Assembly: GCF_001540865.1 (NCBI RefSeq)
Contig: NC_033637.1
Coordinates: 10,037,078-10,101,077, forward strand
Length of the DNA stretch: 64,000 bases
Source: Ananas comosus
Lineage: Eukaryota; Streptophyta; Magnoliopsida; Poales; Bromeliaceae
Reading direction: 5' to 3'
The translations under genes and the position numbers were made by a program. The notes beneath the pieces are model-generated. The model was given only the letters and a program-made list of their open reading frames with translations. It made no database searches and was not told the origin of the DNA. Shown here piece after piece: positions 12,883-26,700 of this stretch; the stretch's first letter is position 1, and each line of letters starts with the position of its first letter.

Positions 12883-15800
12883 GTGAGTTGCTTAGTAGAT
12901 ATGCTTGTGAGTACACCAGAAAGTACCTATAGTAGATCACATGGAATTCCCATGTGACTATAAATATGCTGTTTTGCTAGTAAATTTGGTTTTTGCCCAA
13001 CAAAAAATGTGAGGATAAGTTCTTGTTATTGAGAGAGATCAATGCAAGGATGCAGAAATATTATTGAGAGAGATCAATGCAAGGATGCAGAAATATTTTC
13101 CTTTTTCGGAAGTTGTGGAAATGTTGTGGAGTGCAGACTTGACAATTGTAGATATTGTAGAATCACGAGTATCAATGGGTGTGATTGTTTTGTGAAAAGC
13201 AGGACAAAGAACAAAATTGTAGCAATTCGGCCTAAGCGCAAAACTCCCGAGCAATCAGGTAGCCTGATTGCCTTTGAAGAAGACTCCAGGAAGAAGGCTA
13301 GCGAGATGCCAGTTGTCGAAAAAAAGGTGTGTCCATCAAGATACCAAATTTGGGTTCTTTTCTTTTGCTGATTTTTTCGTGGATTTTGATCTCAATCATT
13401 GGTTTATGATCTAATTTTCTTTCTTAAGGGCATAACATTTTCATGATTACTTTAATCTTCGTTTTTTCTTTGGTGGGTCATGTTTATCTAAGAGTGAATA
13501 AGTTGCTGATTTCAAGTGCAGTTTTTTCGACTCCTTTGGCGTATGTTTGGCAACGAACAGGAGATAGAAGAAAAAGAACAACTAATCGCTTTCCTAGAAG
13601 ACTACAATATCGGAGAGAAGGTGGTGAATTTTCTTCTTGTGATGACCCTTAACTGCTCTGGTTCAAATTATAGCAACACAAGATGGATCTCGTGTCAAGG
13701 AATTTTTAGGCTACGTGGTTGATAACATGTAGTGATCCATTTCCTTTGCTTTCCTTTAAGCTAACAAATTGTTTAGGTGGTCCAAGTCTAGTAGGTTTAG
13801 AACCATGTACTAGGAAAAAGAAAATTCAGTCCATCCAAGGAAAATCTTCATGGTTTAAACACCTGGAATTATTAAAATCTTGTGTGTTAGTCTCTTGCTT
13901 CTTGCTTCAAGCTAATAATTATTCTGCTAAACAGTGTTCCTTAAGTAAATAATTTAAGTCCGTTATCATGGACCTGAAAAACACTCTAATACATGCCAGG
14001 ATTCTTTGTTAGCATTAGCTGGTGAGTACCCATCTGACAACTATATCATACAAGAAAAAATCAAGGTTCGGTACTCATTAATCATTTCCATACTTCATTT
14101 AGTTAATTAGTCAGCAGTAAGATTTGAGTTTCATTTGAATGAAAATGACTTTATGACACAGCTACTTGATGAAAAATATGGTTCCTTCAGACGAGCATGC
14201 CGAGATGCCAACAGTTTCTATCGAAGTTTCATTTTCTCCTACATGGTGAACTTGTATTTCTTAACTCTCGCTCACCATTTAGTTTAGTCATTTTTCCCTG
14301 GCCTACTGTTCATAGAGACTGAAATTTGGTACAGGAGCAGCTTATTGAAACACAAAATATTGGTGAGGTTGCTCGCTTTCTCTCATATTTACAACAATGG
14401 AAACTGGATTGTCAGAGTCTTGAAGGGAGTAAAGAAACTATTTCTTATTTATCCAATGTAATTCCTTTTCTCCCTCCACTTTGTAACTAGAAACTGTTTA
14501 CCTTGTATTTCTACATGTTGTTTCTTTTGCCCATGTGCACTCTTGCTCTAGTACCATGAATGAAATGATTCTCTATAGTCATCATCAGGAGGAAAGGAAC
14601 TACGTTCATAACGAGAGTACTTTTTACGGGAGGGAGGCGCACACTAATTCAGCTGAGGATCTATTGTGTACATACGTGTAAACAATACCAACAGCAATTA
14701 GGTGATGTAGGTGTTACGTGATAACATGAATTAAGTTTGGTTTCACATCGAATTTTAATTAAATAGTAAAGGATCGATATATAGTACTACGTCTGAGCAC
14801 CATGACTTTGCGTCTGGGATAAATGTGAGATTCCAGTAGGTATGGTAAGATCTAGTTTGGTATCAATGGAGATCAATAACAATTGGTTATAAAAGCTGGA
14901 GATCCTGAACATTTGGAAAAACCCAAGAGTTTTAGGCATGTGATAGGCCCTTATTAAGTGAACTATCTTCATTTTACTCAATTTTGTAAGGATGACTATA
15001 ACATCTGTCAGCTCTTTCCATGCATGAGGCTTACGGTATCCTTGAATCATCAAACAAGCTCTTCCCCTTGTTCTTCTTTGGGGACATAATCTAATTAACT
15101 TTGGTTAAAATGTATAGACAGACACCCCTTGAACTTTAATTCATTTTGAAATTGACCCCCTGAGCTTTTTTATTGGATTACACCCCTCAACTTACAAATC
15201 ATTTGATTTAGGTCCTTCCATTAGCAAGTTTGGGGATATTGTTAGAATCAAACACCAACGAGATATGCATGTAATCAAGAATTGCTTTAGTTAAAAAGGA
15301 AGAAAGCAGAATTGCTCTATTCTTGCTTGAAATTTGGTCTTTTTTGAATTGTAGGTCATATACTTACCTCGATACTCCTTCATTTTATCAAGATACGTTT
15401 TCCTCCTTTTTGACTAAAGCAATTCTTGATCAAGTGCCTCTTTCGTGAGTGTTTGACTCTAACAAAATTTCAAAAATTGCTAATGGAAGGGCCTAAATCA
15501 AATGGTTTGTAAGTTCTAGGGATGTAAATCAAATTTAAAAGAAAAAATTTCAGGGCGTCAATTTTAAAACAGGTTAAAGTTCAGTGGTTTTTTACATTTT
15601 AACCAATTTACTTTTTTAAAGAACCAATATGTATTCACTGAAAGTCTTCTGATAAATCCAGTGAATCATGAAAAGATAGATCGTTGGACCTATGTTATTA
15701 TTATTGGGCTGTTTATGCTTTACATGAATGCATAGCTTTCCTCAATGTTTTTTCCTGTCTTGTCTACTCTTAAAACTTCTGTTTTTCTTTCCATTTAGGT

Positions 15801-17409
15801 TTATCTATGTTGATGCTTTATTATTATTATTATTATTTTTGAAAATTATCTCTGATACTTTATATTCTTGTTTTCAGAATCTAATTTCTTTACTCAAAGA
15901 ATTTCTTGGTGGGACAATATCCAATCACATGTAAATACTCATTTAGTCTTTTGCTAAATTGGATTCTATGGTCTTCCCTTACTGTTATTTATTTCACCCT
16001 TCTCTCTATAGTTTCACTGTCAGAAAGCTTTTTGATATGGCTCAGAATAAACCCAAAACAGACAAAGGTAAGGAACACATCAAATATTTCTCTTCTTGTT
16101 GCATCATTTGATCTGTTGTCTGATATCCTTTTATCACCAGATTTAATGTTCCTCAGATTAGTTGTTTGTGTTGAGATTCTCAAGCAAAAAGATTATTGCA
16201 AATCATTTTTCAGCCAGATGGAGCACGAAACACTTTTTGAGGTCTGGGAACTATTTATTTTGTAGCCAAGCATATACTTTGAGTTCCTTCTGGTATCTTA
16301 GTTACTTTTGGTATTTTAATGTTGTCAATGAAGGAAGTTGAAATGACTTTTTAAATTGATTTTCGTGCTTTAATTCCTCTCTGTTTGCTTTGCTGATTGT
16401 TAACCAACAGTTTTGCATGAAGGAAGTCATGTCAAAGGGAAAGGAAGCTGGACATATCCATGCCACTATTTTGTCGAATGTATTTGACGTCCCGATATGT
16501 GTGGAGACTCTCGACATGTCCTCCTCGTCTTCTGGAACTGTGGGATTGAATCACTTTGTTTTCATACCTCAAAGAAATGGTCATAAAGATAGTGGAGTAG
16601 GCACAAGCAAAAGTTCTTTTCTAGATGAACATAAAGTGCCCTTGGTGACCTTACTTTACAGGCCTGACCATTATGACATTCTCTATCCTAGGTGAGTTGC
16701 TCTCATTGAAGAAACTTATATCCATGAGACTAGTTTTAATATCTTAACAACAGAGATTGCTGGATCTCTTTTATTATTCTGTTTTTGCTCTTCGAGTTTC
16801 ATTTACATGTAAATTCTTTTTCTATTTTAGGAAAAAGGTTAGTGCACCTATAAATATGTAAATATCAATTATTGTTGTCGAAGGAGCTGTAATGTTAGGA
16901 TGCCGAAATATATTCATTTTCAGGATTTAGTTGAATCGGTTATTGACTTTACAAAGAATAACTAGTTGTTTGCCTACAAGTATAAATATATGATTTTTTC
17001 ATCAGAAATACGTCAAGAAGCAATGTATTATTTTGGCCTCTCAAGCAATCAGGCATTTTGATCACCTCTGCTGAAGATTACCACAGGAAGAATTCCATGG
17101 AGATGTCTACTGATAGGGACAAGGTAGAGAATTTCCTTCGTTGCGGTGTGTGCACGTGCGCGCGTGTGTATATATATAGAGAGAGAGCGAGAGAAAGCAT
17201 TGAGCTGAAATACTATTGATAGTATTCAGGTCTTTTTCAATGATCCAAATTGTCAAACATGATTATGTTTGAAAGTTTATTAAGAAATTTGGTTCTAGAA
17301 GCTTCAAATGCTCTAGATTATGTTTGATAATTTGGATCTCAATCAAGAGCCCTATCATTGAAAATAACTTTTAGAGCCTGAATATTATCTATTGCATTTA
17401 TTCTATCTC

Positions 17410-17481
<72 letters not shown>

Positions 17482-19720
17482 GTGTGTGTGTGTGTGTATA
17501 TATATGTGTATATATATAATATGTATCGTGGCAAATATAGAAAATTGCATAAATGCCTTCATAAAATTGATGTGGATACATAACATGGAAAAATTTCTTA
17601 CCAACTTTGAGGTCAGTAGTTACACAACTTTGCATATTGTAGTGTGTAAACTTTGAGGTCAGTAGTTACACAACTTTGCATAATGTAGTGTGTGTGTATA
17701 TATATGCAAGAAAAACTATAAGTAATACTTAATTGCTTATTCAAGATATATGCCTATATTATATCATTTTGGCCTAAGTGGAATAGAATTCTCTAGCAAT
17801 TGGGCAGCTTGACCGTCTCTGCTAAAGACTACATCAAGAAGAGCTCCGGGAGTGATGTCTTCTACTGGGGACAAGGTGCGGAATTTCATTTGGATCTTAC
17901 TTTCATAAACCCTTAGTGAAGGCATGAATGCAAATACATATGGCTTTGAAGGTCACACATTTAGATACCTACTTCTCATATATGTTTGTATTTATATATA
18001 TCCTGGCAAATACAGAAAATTGCACAAATGCCTTCATAAAATTGATATGTGCATACATAACATGGAAAATTTTCTTACCAACTTTGAGGTCGGTAGTTAA
18101 ACAACTTCTCATATTGAAGACTTGTAGTGTATATATATGCAAAAAAAAAAAACTATAAGTTAATATTTAATTGCTTATTCAAGATATATCGCCTATATTA
18201 TATCATTTCAGCCCTAAGTGGAATAGAATTCTCTAGCAATTTGGTAGCTTGACCATCTCTTTCAAAGACTACATCGAGAAAAGCTCTAGCTTGATGTCTT
18301 CCATTGGGGAATTTGGTTGTTAAGCTCATATACTCCTAGCAGAGGCATGAATGCAAATAAATATGGTTTTGAAAATCACATATCCAGATACCTATTTCTC
18401 ACGGGAGTTTATGCAATAATGCATGTTGCATGGTGTGTGTATATATATAAAGAGAGAGAGAGAGAGAGCTAGAGAGGCTTGTGTGCTTTTAGAAGCACTG
18501 TGAAGTGTGAACCTCCGTTCTTTCAAGTCGTTTTCGATGCTGGGGCTTCCAAATTGACGATCGGCTCTATTAGACTTGATCTAGAATATTCAAAGTATAT
18601 AGAAAATAAATTTTGTGATTTTTTATTATCATGTACCTAATGATTGAAAGGGCTCAAAATCAACGGTTGAAAATAAAAATCTCACAAAAAGTGATGATGT
18701 GGCACAAATTTCAAAAGTGATGATATGGCACAAATTTCAGATAAAAAGTATTGATATTTCTTTATATAGTATAAAGAATTTTTTGTCAAAATTTAACGTG
18801 ATTTAGATATTTCTACACGTTAAACTTGTTGCACAAATGTCGTTTGCAAGTTTAATGGTGTAGAAATATCGAAATCACATTAAATTTTGCCAAAAATTCT
18901 TTATACCATATAAAGCAAGATCAATATTTTTGATTTAAAATTTGTGTCATATTATTACGTTTTGTGAGAATTTTATATTCAATTGTTGATTTTGGGCCTT
19001 TTTGGTCAATAGGTAAATGATCTCGATTTAATCGCGAAATTTATTTTCTAGGTACTTCGAATTCTTTAGATCAAATTTAATGAATCCAATCATTTTTGGA
19101 ATTCTCAGTATCGAAAATGACTTGATAACACGAAGGTTACTGTGCTTCTAAAAGCACACAAGTATATATATATATATATATATATACTTGTGTGCTATTA
19201 GGAGCATGGAGGCCTCGGTGCTCCTAAGCCGTTTTCAATGATGGAGCTTCCTAATCGGCGATCGGCTCCGTTAGACTTGATCTAACGTATTTGAAGTATG
19301 TAGAAAATAAATTTTGCGGTTGTTCGATATCATTTACCTAGCGATTGAAGAGGTACAAAATCAACAATTTTTAATGGTTAATGTATGCCGTTTGCAAATT
19401 TAACAATGTAGAAGTATTCAAATCAGATGAAATTTTGATAGAAAATTCTTTATATTATCTACAACAAGATCAATATCTTTGATAAAAAATTTTAGTGCTA
19501 CATCATAACTTTTTGTGAGATTTTTATTTTCATCTGTTGATTTTGAGTCCTTCTGATCACTAGGTAAATGATATTAAAAAATCGTAAAATTTATTTTCTA
19601 GATAGTTCAAATACGCTAGATCAAGTCTAACAGAACCGATCATCGATTTGGAAGTTATATCATTGAAAACGGCTTACGAGCACAGAGGCCTCCGTGCTTC
19701 TAATAACACACAAGACCTAC

Positions 19721-19773
<53 letters not shown>

Positions 19774-20324
19774 ATATATATAGAGAGCAGGGCTACTGTG
19801 CTATGCTCCTAAGCTGTTTTAGATGATCAAATTTTCGAATCGCCGATCGATTCCATTAGACTTGATCTATTGTATTTGATCTAGAAAATAAATTTTGTGA
19901 TTTTTTGATGTCATTTACCTAGCAATCGAAAGAGTTCAAAATTAATAATTTTTAATGGTTGATGTCTACTGTTTTCAAGTTTAACGGTGTAGAAGTATCC
20001 AAATCAGATAAAATTTTGATAAAAAAATTTATATACTCTTTACAGCAAGATCAATATATCTGATCGAAAATTTTAGTGTCATATCACCACTTTTTGTGAG
20101 ATTTTTATTTTCAACCGTTGATTTTGAAACCTTTTGATCGTTGGGTAAATGACATCGAAAAATCGTAAAGTTTATTTTCCAGATATTTCAAATATGCTAG
20201 ATCAAGTTTAAGGGGGTCGATCGTTGATTGGGACATTCTATCATCAAAAACGACTTCGGAGCACAGAGGCCTTAGTGCTCCTAAGAGCATAGTAGTTCTG
20301 CTCTCTCTCGCTCTCTCTCTCTCT

Positions 20325-20367
<43 letters not shown>

Positions 20368-20427
20368 TACATACATGTGTATGTTATACTGTCTTTGTAC
20401 TTATAAGTTATTTCAATGATAGAGTTT

Positions 20428-20458
<31 letters not shown>

Positions 20459-20924
20459 GAGTCCGGCTACTATACTCTTATGAGTACGATCGCTCTCGTA
20501 CTCACAAGTTGTTTTCGATGATAGAGCTTCCGAAATGACGATCCACACCGTTAAACGTTATCTAGAGCATTTAAAACTTCTAGAAATCAAATTTAATAAT
20601 TTTTCGACATCATTTACCTTACGATCAAAAGCTCACAAAATTGACAATTTTTAACGGTCGGTATGGGATACTTGCTAGTTTAACGGTGGAAAAGAATCGG
20701 AATAGGTTGAATTTTTGATAGAAAATTCTATTCACTACCTAGATAAAGATCAATAACTCCGATCTTAAATTGANCTGGTTGGAACCTCGCGCATTGTATG
20801 GATTGTGACGCCTTGGACGTACAGGGGAGGTTCTGTCCGCGGTACAGGAAAAACTCTGTCCGTTTGGCGGTCTGTTGGCGTGCCCGAATCCGACTAAATA
20901 GGCGGGCTCGGGGCGTGACAGATA

Positions 20925-20962
<38 letters not shown>

Positions 20963-21019
20963 AACAGTGGAAAACTCAATAGCACCAAGCCATTAGTGCT
21001 ATAGATAGTATCCCAGCCG

Positions 21020-21087
<68 letters not shown>

Positions 21088-21578
21088 GCTAGGTCTACTA
21101 TACTCTTATTAGTATTGGACCCTTCGTACTCATAAGTTGTTTTCAATGGAGCTTCCGAATCGACGATCCACTCCGTTAAATATGATCTAGAGTATTTGAA
21201 ACTTCTAGAGAATAAATTTCGTAATTTTTCGAAATCATAATAAAGTCCATCAAGCGGGCATAAAATGAACGGTCAAAATCGAACGACGTCTTAAAAATGG
21301 ATGATCTGATCCTTCAATTTAAGATCGGAGTTATTGATCTTTATTTAGGTAGCGAATATAATTTTCTATCAAAAATTCAACCTATTCCAATTCTTTTGCA
21401 ATTTTGTGAGCTTTTGATCGTAAGGTAAATGATGTCGAAAAATTATGAAATTTATTTTCTAGAAGTTTCAAATACTCTAGATCATATTTAACGGAGTGGA
21501 TCGTCGATTCGGAAGCTCCATCATCGAAAACAACTTATGAGTACGAGGGCGATCGTACTCATAAGAGTATAGTAGACG

Positions 21579-21648
<70 letters not shown>

Positions 21649-21848
21649 GAGCTAGAATACTTCCAAAAGCACCAAAGATGTGGTGCTTTTGAGTTTTTAG
21701 CCTTTGGATGAAGAAATATATGGTTGGGATGATGGTGGTAGGTGGAATATTGTTTGATCCAAAGGCTATTAATAATTAAGGAGTAGATCCAAGGGCTAAA
21801 AACTTAGAAGCACCAAGAAGGTGGTGCTTCTAAAAGTATTCTAGCTCA

Positions 21849-21890
<42 letters not shown>

Positions 21891-22646
21891 GTCCGGCTAC
21901 TATACTATCAATAGTAGCAAGTCCTTGGTACTATTGAGTTTTCTATCGTTAGATCCACGCTTTGATCATTTTCATCCGTTGGATTATACTATTAAACCAA
22001 CCACCGACTCAACCCTAGGGGACCACTATCAATTTAACCGAGGACCACTATCATCCTAACCGTACATCCTTTCATCCAACGGCCGAAAACTCAATAGTAC
22101 CAAGGGCTTGGTACTATTGATAGNNNNNNNNNNNNNNNNNNNNNNNNNCTACCAAGTTGTTTTCAATGATGCGGCTTCCAAATCGACGATCGGCTCCGTT
22201 AGACTTGATCTATACTATTTAAAGTATTTGAAAATTAATTTTTATAATTTTTCGGCATCATTTACCTATCAAACAAGTAGTCTAAAAATGAACGGCTGAA
22301 AATAAAAATTTTATAAAAAATGATGATAAAAGACTTGAATTTAAGATCAGAGGTACTGATCTTACTCTAAATGGTGAAAAGAATTTTCTATAAAAATTTC
22401 ATCAGATTTGGATTGTTTTACACCGTTAAATTCACAAACGCATCACATCTACCATTAAAATTGTCAATTTTGAGACCTTTTGATCACTAGCCAAATGATG
22501 TCGAAAAATTATGAAATTTAGTTTCCAAATACTTTTAATAATGTAGATCAAGCCTAACGGAGCCAATCGTCGATTTGGAAGCCGCATCATTGAAAACAAC
22601 TTGGTAGCACGGAGGCCTCAGTGCTACCGATAGTATACTAGTCTAG

Positions 22647-22696
<50 letters not shown>

Positions 22697-23112
22697 ATAT
22701 ATGTATATATATAGAGAACTAGGTTGGAATACTTACCAATAGTACCAAGCTATCGGTGCTATTAGGTTTTCGGCCCTTGGATGAAGGAATGTACGGTATA
22801 GAACTAGGCTGGAATACTACCAATAGCACCAAGCTATCGGTGCTATTAGGTTTTCGGCCCTTGGATGAAGGAATGTACGGTATAGAACTAGGCTGGAATA
22901 CTACCAATAGCACCAAGCTATCGGTGCTGTTAGGTTTTCGGCCCTTGGATGAAGGAATGTACGGTTAGGATGATGTGAGCCACCTAGGGTTTAGTAAGTT
23001 GTTGGTTGAATAGTATAATCTAACGGGTGAAAAGAGTCAAAAGGTTAAATCTAACGATGGAAAACTCGGTAACACTAAGTGCTTAGTGCTATCAATAGTA
23101 TCCCAGCCGGAC

Positions 23113-23181
<69 letters not shown>

Positions 23182-23695
23182 AGGCTGGTATACTATCGGT
23201 AGCACGGAGGTCTCCGTGCTACCAAGTTGTTTTCAATGATGCGGCTTCCAAAACGACGATCGGCTTCGTTAGACTTAATCTACACTATTGAAAGTACTTG
23301 GAAACTAAATTTCATAATTTTTCGACATCATTTACCTATCAAATGAGTAGTCTAAAAATGAACGGTTGAAAATAAAAATCTCATAAAAAATGATGATAAA
23401 AGACTTGAATTTAAGATTAGAGGTACTGATCTTATTTTAAATAGTGAAAAGAATTTTCTATAAAAATTTCATTAGATTTGGATTGTTTTACACCGTTAAA
23501 TTCACAAACATATCACATCTACCATTAAAATTGACAAATTTGAGACCTTTTGATCACTAGTCAAATGATGCTGAAAAATTATGAAATTTAGTTTTCAAAT
23601 ACTTTTAATACTATAGATCAAGTCTAACGGAGCCGATCGTCGATTTGGAAGCCGCATCATTGAAAACAACTTGGTAGCACGGAGGCCTCCGTGCT

Positions 23696-23738
<43 letters not shown>

Positions 23739-26700
23739 ATAGGGCTACTACGCTACTATACTCTTATGAGTATAGAGCCCTTCGTACTCATAAGTTGTTT
23801 TCGATGTTGGAGTTTCCGAATCGACGATCCACACTGTTAAATATGATCTAGAGTATTTGAAACTTCTAGAAAATAAATTTCGTAATATTTCGAAATCATT
23901 ATGAAGTCCATCAAGCGGATATAAAATAAACGGTCAAAATCGAACGACGTCCTAAAAATGGATGATTGGATCCTTCAATTTAAGATCGGGGTTATTGATA
24001 TTTATCTAGGTAATGAATAGAATTTTCTATCAAAGATTCAAGCTATTCCGATTCTTTTACACCGTTAAACTAGCAAATATCACATATCGGTCATTAAAAA
24101 TTGTCAATTTTGTGAGCTATTGATCATAAGGTAAATAATATCGAAAAATTATAAAATCTGATTTTTAGAAGTTTTAAATGCTCTAGATAATGTTTAACGG
24201 TCTGGATTGTCGATTCGGAAGCTCTATCATCGAAAACAACTTATGAGTATGAATACGATCGTACTCATAAGAGTATAGTAGCCTCCGTGCTACCGATAGT
24301 ATACCAACCTAGCTCTATATATATATATAAAGTCCAGCTAGGGTGCTTTCGGAAGTTGCAACTTCCAACTTTTGGGCCTTTGGATCGATAATAAAACCAC
24401 CACCAAATAGTAAACCCCGGTGATCCAAGGGCCAAAATGTTGGAAGTAGCATATTTCCAAATGTACTCAGCGTACGCACATGCACTTGAAGTTAAATATC
24501 TAGCTGCTCTGGTTCAAGTTAGTAACGTGAGATTGATTTTTTTTTTTTTTTGCGTCTTTTTTATATTATTCTGATTGATAGCATAAGGAACTCACTTTTG
24601 TTTCTTTCATCTAAAGCTAAGTATTTGTTGCCATTCATGCATAGTTCAAATGCAATTTAGTGCCTTATGGATTAGTAACCAAAAGATTAGAGGATTGCCA
24701 TCTTCTACTAGGGCCAAATGCAGTTTGAATGGTTGCACACGTTTTGTCTATTTGTCAAGTTTTTCAGGTAGGTCTCTAGTTCCTCTGGAGTTGAATGTAA
24801 CGGTTGCTTACCTTCTATCCTGATATTAGTCTTAGTTGAGAAGTTTTCACAAGCAGCTCGCTGGTTTTTCTCTTTTAATATGTTCCAGGAACCTATCTCA
24901 GCATTAGCTTCTGACTACCCATCAGAGAGCACTATGATACAGAAGAAAATTAAGGTTAACTACTCATAACCATTTTAACTTGAATCAATTATCCTTTTCA
25001 GGGGTTTGATTTGAGTTTCATTTATAACTAAAATGATTCTATGGAACAGCTACTTGATGAAAAATATGCTTCCTTCAGACGAATATGTGGAGATGGCAAT
25101 TGTTTCTATCGAAGTTTCATATTTTCCTACTTGGTGAATTCTGGGTTTCAACACTCAATATGTTAGTTTTCTTTGGCTTCTCTGCTCATGTAGACTAAGT
25201 TGCAACATGTATAACAGGAACAGATTGTCGAAAGGCAAGATGAAGATGAGGTTTGTCGGCTGTTTGCACTTCTCGAACAATGGAAATTGGATTGTGTTAG
25301 TCTTGGAGAGGATGGAGGAACCGTTTCTGATCTCTCTCGCGTAATTGCTTCTTCCTTAATCCGATTTATAAACAGTTGTTGTTTTATAACCTAGCATTTG
25401 GGCATATTATTTCTTTGAATTGGTTACAAACTAGTCCCTTAAATTTGAGCTTGATTTCAACTACATTCTTAGAGCTTCAATTTTAGCAAATTAATTCTCA
25501 AAGTTTAACTGGCATGGTCCCTTCTTTTAGTCTACCTTCTAAAATGTCATCATGTTAACCACATCAATGCTAGTGCTAGTCTCAACAAAAAAGAAAAAGA
25601 AAAAACAATGTCATGTCAGCAAACTCTATTGATTATGTTGATTCAACATCTCTTTTAGACAGCGGATTTTGAAAGGATTTAACTATTACGCTAGATGAAC
25701 TTCATGGTTTATATCGTTAAAATGAAGCTTTAGGGATGTAATTGTGACCAGGGTCAAACTTAAATTATGATTTCAATCCACCCTATTTCTCGTGCTTACT
25801 GTGCACTCCCTATTCTGATACCTTAAGAATTCATATAATTCTCCCTCATCATCGTTGGGATGCCAGAAATGAAAATCAAAATCAGAATAGTTTTGCAAGT
25901 GAAGGAAATGCTCATGCACAACAAACTCAGAAAAGATTATTTAACGTGTGTACACAGAACTACCAATTAGGTGACATAGGAGTTTGAGTGTGATAGGTTT
26001 TATCCCACATTGGAATGTAATTAAGAGAGTGAAGGATTAATATATCCTATTGAGCCCAAACCTAACAACTTTGGCTTTTAATTTGGGCTTGGAATTTAGA
26101 TAATGGAGTGCTATTTAGATAATGGAGTGCTTTTACTTGCTCTGTGACTTCGACTAGCTTTTTCATGTCTATTCAAATCTAAACGTGGTAGAACGGCTCA
26201 GCTTTTCAAGTCCTATACAAGGTTCTATGCTATTAAAATATTATTATCTATCATTTCCAGTTGAAAACAAAGTGCAAGAATCTTTTATGAAGATTGAGGA
26301 AGAAAGGAAATTGTTGTGATCCGGGGTGCAATTGTTCTCCTGGTCAGCGTTGTAGTAGTTGGCACCTAGTTTAGATGGACAAGGGCATGGGCCACAGAAT
26401 GTTACATGACTAAGCTGCAGGAGATGATCAACTTTGAAAGCATTAGCACATGGCATGATCTGGACATGGCAAATGAATAGCATATTGTTCTTTAAAAAAA
26501 AAAAATCCCTAAAAGAATAAGCTTAATTATTTGTGTTTTAAAAAAATCCTTATCTAGAACATTCTTCTTATTATTGTCATTTTTTTTAAAGAAATGACAT
26601 TATTATTGTTGCTTTATAATCTATAGAAATCAATTGGACTTCCGTACAGATAAAAATTGAAAAATTGTACCAGTTGAGAATTTGGAATATATCTTGGATT

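Noticed and set aside
12884..16695. In-frame TGA codons read as proof that the otubain modules are three separate genes
   Set aside because: Not excluded, but the TGA bases lie inside near-perfect donors, both linker exons stay open in the right phase, and the gaps between modules are only about 300 bp. The fused model is preferred with moderate confidence.
17392..17635. Open frames made of Ser-Leu or Tyr-Ile runs
   Set aside because: Translation of (CT)n and (TA)n microsatellites.
18400..24480. Regularly spaced repeats that could suggest a tandem array or CRISPR-like structure
   Set aside because: Unit lengths vary, units are hairpins with different cores, and the host is a plant; transposon insertions explain them.
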